Below, piece by piece: positions 36,245-44,841 of a DNA stretch of 64,000 nucleotides (positions are counted from its first letter, which is position 1; each line of letters opens with the position of its first letter). The translations under genes were made by a program, and so were the position numbers. Under the pieces are notes generated by a model that was given only the letters and a program-made list of their open reading frames with translations, did no database searches and was not told where the DNA came from. Origin of the DNA: Pseudomonas atagonensis (lineage in GTDB: Bacteria; Pseudomonadota; Gammaproteobacteria; Pseudomonadales; Pseudomonadaceae). The stretch covers positions 310,001 through 374,000 of the forward strand of contig NZ_VXCA01000025.1 in NCBI RefSeq assembly GCF_011369485.1. The letters run 5' to 3'.

Positions 36245-36745
36245 TCAGCTCTCAATAAAGACTTCGATTTTTTCGGAAGCCGTGTGTGCCGACACTCGAT
36301 GAGTGAGACCCAATTCGTTGGTGACTCCACTTTCGACGGAACCATCCGCTCGACGGAGTAGGTATCTGGTATCCGCAAGCGGATTACCCAAGCCATTTTT
36401 GAGCTGGAACTGAGCATCAAAGCCCGGAATGATCAACGGCAATGGCGGTACAAACGGTACAGGCGTATGCGAGTTCCCGATGATTACCGTCCCGGACCCG
36501 GCAGTGACCTTGTTGCCATGGGCTCCGACCGAACCTACGGTTGCGGCTGGTTTGCCGTTGATCAGAACGGTGGTCGCCAGATCGCCGACCAACGCACCAC
36601 CACACGCCGAGGCATCGCCTTCACGGGCCGCCGCGAGGCCGTCGAAGAACACGTCGCCGGAACCGGCGGCAATCGGGTTGGTACCGTGGCCTGGTAGTGG
36701 GCAAGCGGTGGGGTCGGATACGCGTGCTGCTGGTTTGCCAGACAT
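36245..36745 (-). CDS. PAAR-domain spike-tip protein with C-terminal beta domain
   Basis: This 166-residue protein has a PAAR domain at about 1-95 (KPAARVSDPTACPLPGHG, GSGDVFFDGLAAAREGDAS, VLINGKPAATVGSVGAHG, GSGTVIIGN). It sharpens the VgrG spike and carries cargo. Residues 108-166 form an added domain (FQLKNGLGNPLADTRYLLRR, GVTNELGLTHRV) of the transthyretin-like beta type often found between PAAR and effector. This suggests it works as an adaptor for the following lysozyme-like protein. It lies 11 bases after tssE. Confidence 0.9.
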   Translation of the reverse strand: MSGKPAARVSDPTACPLPGHGTNPIAAGSGDVFFDGLAAAREGDASACGGALVGDLATTVLINGKPAATVGSVGAHGNKVTAGSGTVIIGNSHTPVPFVPPLPLIIPGFDAQFQLKNGLGNPLADTRYLLRRADGSVESGVTNELGLTHRVSAHTASEKIEVFIES

Positions 36746-36756
36746 CGGGGTTCTCC

Positions 36757-37164
36757 TTAGGTGACCTTCACTTGACCGCTGCCATCCAGGCGCGCGGAAA
36801 AACTGACCTGACGCTTGAATCCTTCAACTTCCAGCAAGCCTTCAATGCTGAAGGCCAGGCGAAGCTGATCGTGGTCACGCGGCAGGGAGATGACACGCAC
36901 GTTGCTCAGGCGCGGTTCGTAGGCTTCGATGAAGCTTTCGATGGCCAGGCGGGCCTGACTCAGGGAGTCGTGCAGGCTCAGGCGCATGTCATTGAGATCG
37001 GGCAACCCGTAGTCGGACAGCGTTTGCACGCTGCCGGCCCGGGTGCTGAGCATTTTGGCCAGATGGGCAGCCACCGACGCCATGGCACAAACCTCGAGGC
37101 TCTTGCCATTGCGTAGTTGCGCGTCGCCGTTGAGGCGTTCGAACAGGCTGCCGTATCCGTCCAT
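36757..37164 (-). CDS. tssE: T6SS baseplate protein TssE
   Basis: This 135-residue gp25-like baseplate protein begins with SLFERLNG and has AAHLAKMLSTRAGS, a YGLPDLND motif and AIEAYEP-like IESFIEAYEPRLSNVRV. It nucleates sheath assembly. It sits 9 bases after tssC. In H2-type clusters it is normally followed directly by tssF, but here a PAAR/effector module of about 2.6 kb lies between them. Confidence 0.93.
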   Translation of the reverse strand: MDGYGSLFERLNGDAQLRNGKSLEVCAMASVAAHLAKMLSTRAGSVQTLSDYGLPDLNDMRLSLHDSLSQARLAIESFIEAYEPRLSNVRVISLPRDHDQLRLAFSIEGLLEVEGFKRQVSFSARLDGSGQVKVT

Positions 37165-37173
37165 GAGTCGCTC

Positions 37174-38649
37174 TTACTCTTTGTCCAGCTTGCCAACCAG
37201 CGACAGGGTGAAATCGGCACCCATGTACTTGAAGTGCGGACGCACGTTCAAGCTCACGCGGTACCAGCCCGGCTCGCCTTCAACGTCGCTGACGATCACT
37301 TGCGCTGCGCGCAGAGGACGACGGCCACGTACTTCGGCGCTCGGGTTTTCCTGGTCGGCGACGTACTGGCGGATCCACTTGTTCAGTTCCAGCTCGAGGT
37401 CGGTACGCTCTTTCCACGAACCGAGTTGCTCGCGCTGCAGCACTTTCAAGTAGTGAGCCAGGCGGTTGACGATCATCATGTACGGCAGTTGGGTGCCGAG
37501 CTTGTAGTTCAGCTCTGCTGCCTTGCCTTCTGCGCTGATGCCGAAGAACTTCGGCTTCTGCACCGAGCTGGCGGAGAAGAACGCCGCGTTGTCGGAGCCT
37601 TTACGCATGGTCAGGGAGATGAAGCCTTCCTCGGCCAGTTCGTATTCACGACGGTCGCTGACCAGTACTTCCGTAGGAATCTTGGTTTCGATTTCGCCCA
37701 TGCTTTCGAAGTGGTGCAGAGGCAGGTCCTCAACCGCACCGCCGCTCTGTGGGCCGATGATGTTCGGGCACCAGCGGAATTTGGCGAAGCTGTCGGTCAG
37801 TTTGGTACCGAACGCGTAAGCGGTGTTGCCCCACAGGTAGTGCTCGTGGCTGTTGGCAACGGTTTCCTTGTACACGAACGATTTGACCGGGTTTTCTTCC
37901 GGATCGTACGGGTTACGCAGCAGGAAACGCGGCACGGTCAGGCCAACGTAACGGGAGTCTTCCGAAGTACGGAAGCTCTGCCATTTGGCGAATTGCGGGC
38001 CTTCGAAGTGGTCTTTCAGATCTTTCAGATCCGGCAGGCCGGTGAAGCTTTCCAGGCCGAAGAATTTCGGGCCGGCAGCCGCGATGAACGGCGCGTGAGA
38101 CATGCACGAAACGCTGGCTACGTACTGCATCAGCTTCACGTCTGGCGAGCTTGGCGACATGTAGTAGTTGGCGATGATCGCGCCAACCGGCTGACCACCG
38201 AACTGGCCGTATTCAGCGGTGTAGATGTGCTTGTACAGGCCCGACTGCATGACTTCCGGCGAATCTTCGAAATCGTCCAGCAGGTCTTCTTTCGAGACGT
38301 TGAGGATTTCGATCTTGATGTTTTCGCGGAAGTTGGTGCGGTCGACCAGCAACTGCAGGCCACGCCACGACGATTCCAGCGCCTGGAAATCCGGGTGGTG
38401 CAGGATTTCGTCCATCTGACGGCTGAGCTTGGCATCGATCTCGGCGATCATGCGGTCAACCATGGCTTTCTTGACCGGCTCACCGTTGTTCTGCGGCTTG
38501 AGCAGTTCTTCGATGAACGCCGACACACCGCGCTTGGCGATGTCGTAGGCTTCGTCGTCCGGCGTCAGACGGGTTTCGGCGATGATGCTGTCGAGAATGC
38601 TGTACTCGCCGTTATCGGCGCTCTTCTCTTGTGCTGCGCTAGTGCTCAT
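37174..38649 (-). CDS. tssC: T6SS sheath large subunit TssC
   Basis: This 491-residue protein forms the contractile sheath together with TssB. Recognisable family segments are HHPDFQALESSWRGLQLLVD, FGGQPVGAIIANYYMS, AAGPKFFGLESFTGLPDL, RFLLRNPYDPEENP, LWGNTAYAFGTKL and LNVRPHFKYMGADFTL. Gap of 25 bases to tssB. Full length. Confidence 0.96.
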   Translation of the reverse strand: MSTSAAQEKSADNGEYSILDSIIAETRLTPDDEAYDIAKRGVSAFIEELLKPQNNGEPVKKAMVDRMIAEIDAKLSRQMDEILHHPDFQALESSWRGLQLLVDRTNFRENIKIEILNVSKEDLLDDFEDSPEVMQSGLYKHIYTAEYGQFGGQPVGAIIANYYMSPSSPDVKLMQYVASVSCMSHAPFIAAAGPKFFGLESFTGLPDLKDLKDHFEGPQFAKWQSFRTSEDSRYVGLTVPRFLLRNPYDPEENPVKSFVYKETVANSHEHYLWGNTAYAFGTKLTDSFAKFRWCPNIIGPQSGGAVEDLPLHHFESMGEIETKIPTEVLVSDRREYELAEEGFISLTMRKGSDNAAFFSASSVQKPKFFGISAEGKAAELNYKLGTQLPYMMIVNRLAHYLKVLQREQLGSWKERTDLELELNKWIRQYVADQENPSAEVRGRRPLRAAQVIVSDVEGEPGWYRVSLNVRPHFKYMGADFTLSLVGKLDKE

Positions 38650-38674
38650 TGTGTTGGCTTCCTTGGCTGGAGTC

Positions 38675-39178
38675 TCAGGCGTCCGGGGCTGCGGCGTTCA
38701 GGCCCAGCTCACCGAGTACGCGACCGCGGGATTCGTCGTCGGCGAGCACGCCTTCGATCGCTTTACGGAACGCAGGTGCGTTACCCAGCGGGCCTTTGAG
38801 GGCCACCAGCGCATCGCGCAGTTCCATCAGTTTTTTCAGCTCAGGCACTTGCTCGACCAGGCTGGCCGGGTTGAAGTCCTTCATCGAATTGACGCGCAGT
38901 TGCACAGCCAGCTCGTCGGCCTCGCCATCTTCCTGCAGACGGTTCGGCACGCTCAGCGTCAGACCCAGTTCTTGCTTGGCCAACACTTCGTCGAAGGTCA
39001 TCTTGTCGATGCTGATCGGCTTGCGATCTTCGATTTTGCGATCGTCCTTGCGGTGGGTGTAGTCACCGATTGCCAGCAGCTTCAGCGGCAGTTCAATCTC
39101 TTCCTGAGCACCGCCGGTGGCGGGTTTGAAGGTGACGTTGATGCGTTCCTTGGGGGCTACCGAGCCTTCTTTGGCCAT
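38675..39178 (-). CDS. tssB: T6SS sheath small subunit TssB
   Basis: This 167-residue sheath protein begins at the ATG at 39178, with AAGGAG a few bases upstream; a longer reading into the tssA-tssB gap is rejected. Family segments include APKERINVTFKPATGGAQEE, LPLKLLAIGDYTHR and FNPASLVEQVPELKKLMELR. It pairs with TssC and is remodelled by ClpV. Confidence 0.95.
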   Translation of the reverse strand: MAKEGSVAPKERINVTFKPATGGAQEEIELPLKLLAIGDYTHRKDDRKIEDRKPISIDKMTFDEVLAKQELGLTLSVPNRLQEDGEADELAVQLRVNSMKDFNPASLVEQVPELKKLMELRDALVALKGPLGNAPAFRKAIEGVLADDESRGRVLGELGLNAAAPDA

Positions 39179-39210
39179 GGCTTTTCTCCTTGCGGTTGTG
39201 GCCCTGGGGC

Positions 39211-40773
39211 CTATTCGAGTACCACTTCGAGATCGAGGTGGCACAGCCTGCGATAAATCTCTTCCTTGCGTTCACGTACGGCATGGTTCTGCGGCAACAA
39301 CTCGCAGCAACTGTGCAGCAGGTGCAGCACTTCCAATGCAAGATCGGGCTCCCAGGCGTGCAGGCCTGAGTCCTGTAATGTCTGATCGAGGGTTTCGAGC
39401 TGGTTCTTGGCCAGTTCGTATTTCTTGGCCATGAAGCACAGCCGCGCGAGGGCGAACTGCCAGAAGAAGCGTTCGCGCCCGCCATGGGCGGCCTGCAAGC
39501 CTTGCTTGAGAATCTGCACGGCAGGCTTCAGGCCTTCCTTGCGCAGCAGCGGCAGGACTTCTTCAAGGGCCTTTTCCCAGGCGGGCTGGGTTTCGACGTT
39601 TTCGCTTTCGACCTTGCGTGGCGCACTGGCGCTTTGCAGATGCGGCATGACGTTGGCGGCGATCCACGCTCGGGTGGACGGATCGGCAAAGGGCGCGCCG
39701 TCATGGAAGCGCAACTCGACAATGCCCGGCAGGCGTTGAATCAAAAGCGCGAAGTGGATTTCCACTTCGCGCATGGCCAGCTCGGCGTTGAGGTTCTGGA
39801 GGCATTCCCAGACCATTCGTTGGCCATCGAACCAGAACGGCGCCTTCGCCAGGCTCGCCTCCAGTTCCACGAGGAGATCGGCGTATTTGCCCTGATCGAA
39901 ACGGTCCTGATAGAGCTTGAGTTTTTCCAGCGGCAGGCCACGCAGGACGGTGATCTGCTCGGCGTTACGCTCGGGCACCGCATCGATGGTCATCCACAAC
40001 AGCGTGCGGTTCAGGCGCAAGGCGCGCAGGTCGGTGGCTTTCTGCTTGAGCCACCAGGCGCACAGTGGACGGGCGCTTTCCTGCTGGGCGCGCAGGGCTT
40101 TGTGCGCGTCTCGTTCGTTGTCGATCGGTGCGCCGGGGGTGAGCAACTGGCTCGCGGCCTGCTTGACCTGCGCCACCGCTGCGCCGACCACACCCGGTGC
40201 GGGCTGGTTGTCGGCGGCGCGCTGAATCATGGTTTTCAGGCGACGGGAAATCGGCAGCAACAGCGGCGAGTCATCACCCAAATGCTCGGCACACGCCGCC
40301 TCAAGTCCGGACAAGTACTCGGAGAGCTGCCGGAACATGGGCAGCTGCTCTTTGATCGCGATGTTTTCGGTGATGACCTGCTCAAGGCGTGGCACCAGCC
40401 AGCCAATGGCGGCGGCACGGGTGCGAGGTTTGAGCGGGTGAACGTCGGCCCAGTTGTTTTCCGACAGATGGTGCAGTAAGCCGAGGCCGGCCAGCAGCCC
40501 GGGGAAGGATTCGCGCTGGTACAGCGACCAGGTCAGCCAGGCGCCGACACGCAAATCCTTGGATTGGGTACGCAGAAGATTTTCGCTGTTTTCGCGAATT
40601 TTCAGCCAGTCGATCTGCCCGCTTTCGTGCATCGAAGAGGCTTTGGACAGCTCACTTTCCAGCGCCTCGAACTCGCTCGAAAAACGAACGTCTTCGCCCG
40701 CGAAATTCTCTTTGGAAACAGAGGCTTTTGCGAGTTCGAGGTAATGGGCGGAAAGTTTGCTTGAGTAGGACAT
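39211..40773 (-). CDS. tssA: T6SS cap/assembly protein TssA
   Basis: This 520-residue protein has an ImpA_N domain in the first half (VGAWLTWSLYQRESFPGLLAG, SENNWADVHPLKPRTRAAAI) and a VasJ-like C-terminal region (LARLCFMAKKYELAKNQLETL, LDLEVVLE). TssA primes baseplate and tail assembly. It is the first gene of the T6SS operon on this strand; the start lies next to a 714-base intergenic region that must hold the operon promoter. Confidence 0.94.
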   Translation of the reverse strand: MSYSSKLSAHYLELAKASVSKENFAGEDVRFSSEFEALESELSKASSMHESGQIDWLKIRENSENLLRTQSKDLRVGAWLTWSLYQRESFPGLLAGLGLLHHLSENNWADVHPLKPRTRAAAIGWLVPRLEQVITENIAIKEQLPMFRQLSEYLSGLEAACAEHLGDDSPLLLPISRRLKTMIQRAADNQPAPGVVGAAVAQVKQAASQLLTPGAPIDNERDAHKALRAQQESARPLCAWWLKQKATDLRALRLNRTLLWMTIDAVPERNAEQITVLRGLPLEKLKLYQDRFDQGKYADLLVELEASLAKAPFWFDGQRMVWECLQNLNAELAMREVEIHFALLIQRLPGIVELRFHDGAPFADPSTRAWIAANVMPHLQSASAPRKVESENVETQPAWEKALEEVLPLLRKEGLKPAVQILKQGLQAAHGGRERFFWQFALARLCFMAKKYELAKNQLETLDQTLQDSGLHAWEPDLALEVLHLLHSCCELLPQNHAVRERKEEIYRRLCHLDLEVVLE

Positions 40774-41201
40774 CCATGGCCTTTATTAAGGATTACAGTC
40801 TTGCGCCTATTGGAGTTGCGGCGGCGCGGGACAGTATCGAAGAGCGGAGAAGCGACTCATCCAATTGAGTGTGTGCTCTTTCAAGTGCGCGCATCGTAAT
40901 CACTATGATGGCCACTAGCAAGCATCTGATTAAACAACAAGACGAAGTGTTCATTGATGCCTGTAGGAGATCGCCCTATATGTGACAGGGGTTTCCCTGA
41001 TGTCGGCTTATATTGCATACATTTGCCTCGCCGCTTCGAAACCATTGATCCAGAGCGCCTGGCTCAGACTCGACACCATCACTCAGAACGCCCGTTCCAT
41101 TACCCGGCGACAAGCATGACAACACTTGAAAAAAATAGAAGTAGGACTCTTCCGAAATTAGACAGGGTTCCATTAACAATTCGGCGGAGACAACGCTCAA
41201 C

Positions 41202-41237
41202 AAAAAAAGTGCCATCAATGTGATGGCATTTTATTTC
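41202..41237 (-). terminator. intrinsic terminator, bidirectional, stronger on minus
   Basis: The stem TGCCATCA / TGATGGCA (41210-41217 and 41221-41228) has seven A on its left (41202-41208) and a T-rich stretch on its right (TTTTATTT). On the minus strand this gives a stem followed by seven U. No annotated gene lies just upstream in either direction, which is why a small RNA is suspected. Confidence 0.65.
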
Positions 41238-41325
41238 TTTGAAACTTCACAGTCCCGCAAATACTGCACATCCGTGCTAACTCAATAATTATCGAAGTGC
41301 CTTCCTACAGGCTTTTCCTACCTTT
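41202..41325 (-). ncRNA. candidate Rsm-type small RNA
   Basis: On the minus strand the region ends in a hairpin followed by seven U (41202-41208). Upstream are two small stem-loops with GGA in the loop: GCCT-GTAGGA-AGGC (41299-41312) and GCAC-GGAT-GTGC (41266-41277). There is also an unpaired GGA at 41316-41318. GGA in a loop is the binding site of CsrA/RsmA proteins, and RsmX/Y/Z of Pseudomonas are 110-130 nt. Further upstream TGTCAG-N8-CTTACA (41362-41381) is a poor match to the GacA site TGTAAG-N6-CTTACA. The start point is a guess and no good promoter is seen. Confidence 0.3.
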
Positions 41326-41487
41326 TACCCAACACTTCTACACCGAGAATTCTCTGACAAATGTCAGGGATACTTCTTACATCAATTAATTTCCTGCGTT
41401 GTTAGCTTGCCTTGGCAAATTCTTTTCGCGTGGCGATCACGGACGATCGAACACCGCGCATCGATTCACTTGCTTAAGGACAAGCGT

Positions 41488-44400
41488 ATGTTCAGCACGG
41501 GCAACGGCGCGCCTTTTACTCTGGAAATCCACGGAGTTCGTCACGACTTCAAGGTGCTTGCATTCGAGGGCACTGAAGGGATCAGTCAGCTTTATTCGAT
41601 CAACATCGAGCTTGTGAGTGAGCATCTCGATATCGACCAGGAAACCCTGCTCAGTCGCCCGGCATTTCTGCAGTTCGGCCTTAACGGCGAAGGCCTTCAT
41701 GGCCGCATTGAAGATATACAGGTCGGTGAGCCAGGCAGACGCCTGACGCACTATCAGTTGATGCTGGTGCCTGCGCTGTATTACTTGCAGTTCAGCCACG
41801 AGCAACGGATTTTCCAGCAAAGCACGGTGCCGCAGATCATCGCGCAGGTATTCAAGCGGCACGGCATCCAGGGTGATGCTTATCTGTTCCACGTCACTGC
41901 AAAGCCGCCCCGTGACTACTGCACCCAGTATTCGGAAAGTGATTACCAATTCATCCAGCGCCTGTGCGCCGAGGACGGTATCGCCTGGCACCACCAGCAT
42001 TCGCGGGACGGGCACCTGTTGGTGTTCACCGATGACCAGGTATTTTTCCCAAAACTCGGCGCGACACCTTATCAGCAAGAATCCGGCATGGTCGCCGACC
42101 ACCCGGTGGTGCGCCGGTTCAGCATGCGGACCAGCACACGCACAAGCTCGGTTACCCGCCGCGACTATGACTTGAAGCGTCCGCACCTGTTACTCGAAAG
42201 TCGTTTCACTGCCGAGTTCACCCCGTCGCTGGAAGACTATCGCTACCCGCTGTCAATGGAGAACGAGAAGCTTGGCAAGCAACGGGCGCGTCAGGCGCTG
42301 GAGCGGCATCGCGCCGACTACGAACTTGGCCAGGGCGAAAGCGATCAACCAAACCTGCGATGCGGCCACCTCTTCGATTTGGTCGAGCATCCCCGCAAAA
42401 ATTCGAATGCCTTGTGGCTGTTACTGCACGTTTCCCACGAAGGCCGCCAGCCACAAGTACTCGAGGAATCGGCCAGCAACGAATCCAGATCCGCTGACGG
42501 TTTCACTCAGGGTTACCGCAATCACTTCAGCGTGATTCCGGCCGATGTGGTTTTCCGTCCGCCGCTGCCAGCACCTCGCCCCGCGCTGGTGGCGCAGACT
42601 GCACGGGTCACCGGGCCTGCTGGCGAAGAGATCTACTGTGACGAATTCGGGCGTGTAAAGATCGAGCTACCGTGGGATCGCGCCGAGCTGAACAGTGAAC
42701 GCAGCAGTTGTTGGGTACGCGTGGCGACGGGTTGGGCCGGGGATCATTTCGGCGTAATAACCCTGCCCCGCATCGGCATGGAAGTCGTGGTGACCTTCCT
42801 CGAAGGAAATCCGGACAAGCCATTGATCACCGGCTGCGTCACCAACAAAGCCACGTTGCCCCCCTACGCCTTGCCCGACCATAAAACCAGAACGGTGCTA
42901 CGCAGCCATAGCTCACCCGACACCGGCGGCTATAACGAACTGTCGATTGAGGATCGCGCCGGGCAGGAGCTGATTTACCTGCGCGCCCAGCGCGACATGA
43001 CTCAGGAAATCAGCAACAGCCTTCGACTGGACGTCGGTAACGAACGCCGCGAAACCATCAATGGGAGCAGTTACACGAGCGTTGGCAAATCCCTCGATGT
43101 CGACACCGGTCAGCAGGTGCGCCTCAGGGCCGGGGCAAGTGTTGTTCTGGATGCCGGCGCCAGCATCACGCTGAAGGCCGGCGGGCATCACCTCGTGATT
43201 GATGCTGGCGGTATCTTCAGCAGCGTCGATGTCGTAACGGGCCGTCAGCCGGCCGACCGCGAAGGCAGTTCTTTGCGGGTGTCCGGGCTGGCGAGCGCAC
43301 TTCCCGCTTCGTCATCGCCGGCACATGCACTTGTCGAGGAAGAACTCGAAGAAGAGGAGGAAGAAGTCGATCTGGAGGATGAAACGCCGAGCGGCATTAC
43401 CTTGCGCATCGGCGTGTTTTTCGATGGAACAGGGAACAATAAGGCCAACAGCGAAACGGTCGCCGCTTGCTACGCGCCGGATGCCAATCTCGCGGAGGCG
43501 GCCGAAGAGATACAGAAACACTGCGCTGCTTACGGTTACGACGGGGATGGAAACTCGCCGGATAACAGCTATGGGAATGATGTGAGCAATATTGTGCGGT
43601 TGTATGACTTGTATACCGACCATGCTTTCGAAACCCTGCCGGAGAATACGAAAAACGCTTCTTTGCGCGTGTACATCGAAGGAATTGGTACTACAGATGG
43701 CGGAAGCGACTCACTTTATGCACAGGCAACAGGTAGAGGTGATACAGGTGTGTCAGCCCGAGTGAAGCAGAGTCCGGAAAAAATCATTGATCGATTTCGG
43801 TTACTGATTGAAACGAACCCAAGTGCGCTCATAGAAAAAATCGAGCTTGATATTTTTGGGTTCAGTCGGGGTGCGGCAGCGGCTCGACACTTTGCGAACG
43901 AGATGCTCAAAAATGAGCGCAGCTCTCTCGCGAACGCTTTGCCAGCAGGCTCTCCCGGATTTTCCGACAGTTTTGATTGGAGCCAAAATTCGAGCATCAC
44001 CATTAACTTCATTGGCCTGTTTGATACTGTCGCGGCAATAGCCAACCCATGGCTGTTGGACTTTACTGGCGCCAATAACAGAAATCCCTTCGTCGACCTG
44101 AAACTACCAGACGGTTGCGCAAAAAAAGTGGTGCATTTGGTTGCACGTGATGAGTTTCGTGAAAATTTCGCGCTCAACAGTCTGGGTGACATTGATCTGG
44201 TTTTGCCCGGTTCACACTCGGATCTCGGCGGCGGCTATTTGCCCAGAGCCAAGGAAAAACTTCTGCTGAGCACCCCGATCACCAGCACCATCTGCCAAAA
44301 AAAGGAGAGCACCCGCAGCGCAGCGTACGTGTCTGCGGAAAAAGAAGCTTTTGCCTGGTATGCGAAGGGCGTGATCGAGGATGAAGCACCAGGCAGCCAA

Positions 44401-44841
44401 CTGCGATTGGCTTTATGGGAAAGGCCCGTAACTTCACAAATGGAAAAGGGCAATTACGGGCAGGAAGCGCAAAAGCAGGTTTATGCTGCGGCCAGTATTG
44501 AGCGACCAGTACACGGCGAACTGTCGCTGATTTATTTGCGCATCATGCGCGAGCTGGCAGTCATGCATGACGTGCCATTTGAAGCAATTGACGAGAATGA
44601 CCCGAAACTGTCTCTGCCTGAGGAGTTGATCCAGATCCATACAAAACTTGAGGCATATGCACTAGGAAAGACCACCGTTGAAGGACTGACGATCAAGGAA
44701 AGAGCCCTACTACGGAGTCGTTACATCCATATTTCCGCACACTGGAATGCTGCAAAGGGCCTTAACAGCAGCGATGTGGATATTGTTTTCATCAACCGAC
44801 CGACTAAAGACAGAAAACGAGTGGTGCATCCTCATGACTGA
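41488..44841 (+). CDS. evolved VgrG fused to Tle1-type (DUF2235) phospholipase
   Basis: The ATG at 41488, eight bases after AAGGA, gives 1117 residues. Residues 1-590 are a VgrG core (FEGTEGISQLYSINIELVSE, CDEFGRVKIELPWDRAE, GWAGDHFGVITLPRIGME, VTFLEGNPDKPLITG and a beta-helix). A linker with a Glu-rich run follows at about 612-632. From about 636 on, a DUF2235 alpha/beta hydrolase starts with GVFFDGTGNN and has a likely triad of Ser793 (FGFSRGAAAA), Asp846 (GLFDTVAAI) and His910 (GSHSDLGGGY). Tle1 enzymes are antibacterial phospholipases delivered by T6SS. The following gene overlaps its end by eight bases and is the probable immunity gene. Confidence 0.93.
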   Translation: MFSTGNGAPFTLEIHGVRHDFKVLAFEGTEGISQLYSINIELVSEHLDIDQETLLSRPAFLQFGLNGEGLHGRIEDIQVGEPGRRLTHYQLMLVPALYYLQFSHEQRIFQQSTVPQIIAQVFKRHGIQGDAYLFHVTAKPPRDYCTQYSESDYQFIQRLCAEDGIAWHHQHSRDGHLLVFTDDQVFFPKLGATPYQQESGMVADHPVVRRFSMRTSTRTSSVTRRDYDLKRPHLLLESRFTAEFTPSLEDYRYPLSMENEKLGKQRARQALERHRADYELGQGESDQPNLRCGHLFDLVEHPRKNSNALWLLLHVSHEGRQPQVLEESASNESRSADGFTQGYRNHFSVIPADVVFRPPLPAPRPALVAQTARVTGPAGEEIYCDEFGRVKIELPWDRAELNSERSSCWVRVATGWAGDHFGVITLPRIGMEVVVTFLEGNPDKPLITGCVTNKATLPPYALPDHKTRTVLRSHSSPDTGGYNELSIEDRAGQELIYLRAQRDMTQEISNSLRLDVGNERRETINGSSYTSVGKSLDVDTGQQVRLRAGASVVLDAGASITLKAGGHHLVIDAGGIFSSVDVVTGRQPADREGSSLRVSGLASALPASSSPAHALVEEELEEEEEEVDLEDETPSGITLRIGVFFDGTGNNKANSETVAACYAPDANLAEAAEEIQKHCAAYGYDGDGNSPDNSYGNDVSNIVRLYDLYTDHAFETLPENTKNASLRVYIEGIGTTDGGSDSLYAQATGRGDTGVSARVKQSPEKIIDRFRLLIETNPSALIEKIELDIFGFSRGAAAARHFANEMLKNERSSLANALPAGSPGFSDSFDWSQNSSITINFIGLFDTVAAIANPWLLDFTGANNRNPFVDLKLPDGCAKKVVHLVARDEFRENFALNSLGDIDLVLPGSHSDLGGGYLPRAKEKLLLSTPITSTICQKKESTRSAAYVSAEKEAFAWYAKGVIEDEAPGSQLRLALWERPVTSQMEKGNYGQEAQKQVYAAASIERPVHGELSLIYLRIMRELAVMHDVPFEAIDENDPKLSLPEELIQIHTKLEAYALGKTTVEGLTIKERALLRSRYIHISAHWNAAKGLNSSDVDIVFINRPTKDRKRVVHPHD

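Larger units (their letters stand above)
40774..41487. other. intergenic region between tssA and the VgrG-phospholipase gene
   Basis: This 714-base divergent region should carry the promoter for the T6SS operon on minus and for vgrG on plus. I see no convincing sigma-54 promoter (TGGCAC with TTGC at the right spacing). It contains a terminator hairpin (41202-41237) with no protein gene feeding it, two GGA-loop hairpins that hint at an Rsm-type RNA, and a palindrome CTGACA-AA-TGTCAG (41354-41367). Small open frames here are weak. Confidence 0.6.

Noticed and set aside
41000..41119. 39-residue ORF on plus (begins MSAYIACICLAASKP) with AGGGG ahead of its ATG
   Set aside because: The ribosome site is acceptable, but there is no recognisable feature, no coupling to another gene and no conservation evidence.
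40976..41218. 80-residue hydrophobic-start ORF on minus in the T6SS/vgrG gap
   Set aside because: It is cut by no regulatory logic, overlaps the terminator and other frames, and its composition looks random.
41362..41381. GacA upstream activating sequence
   Set aside because: TGTCAG-N8-CTTACA differs in one base and has a spacer two bases too long compared with TGTAAG-N6-CTTACA; kept only as a side note to the small-RNA candidate.
12858..44841. Prophage or tailocin reading of the VgrG/PAAR/sheath genes
   Set aside because: The presence of TssA, TssJ, TssK, TssL, TssM and ClpV identifies a T6SS; no capsid, lysis cassette or tail-fibre genes are present.
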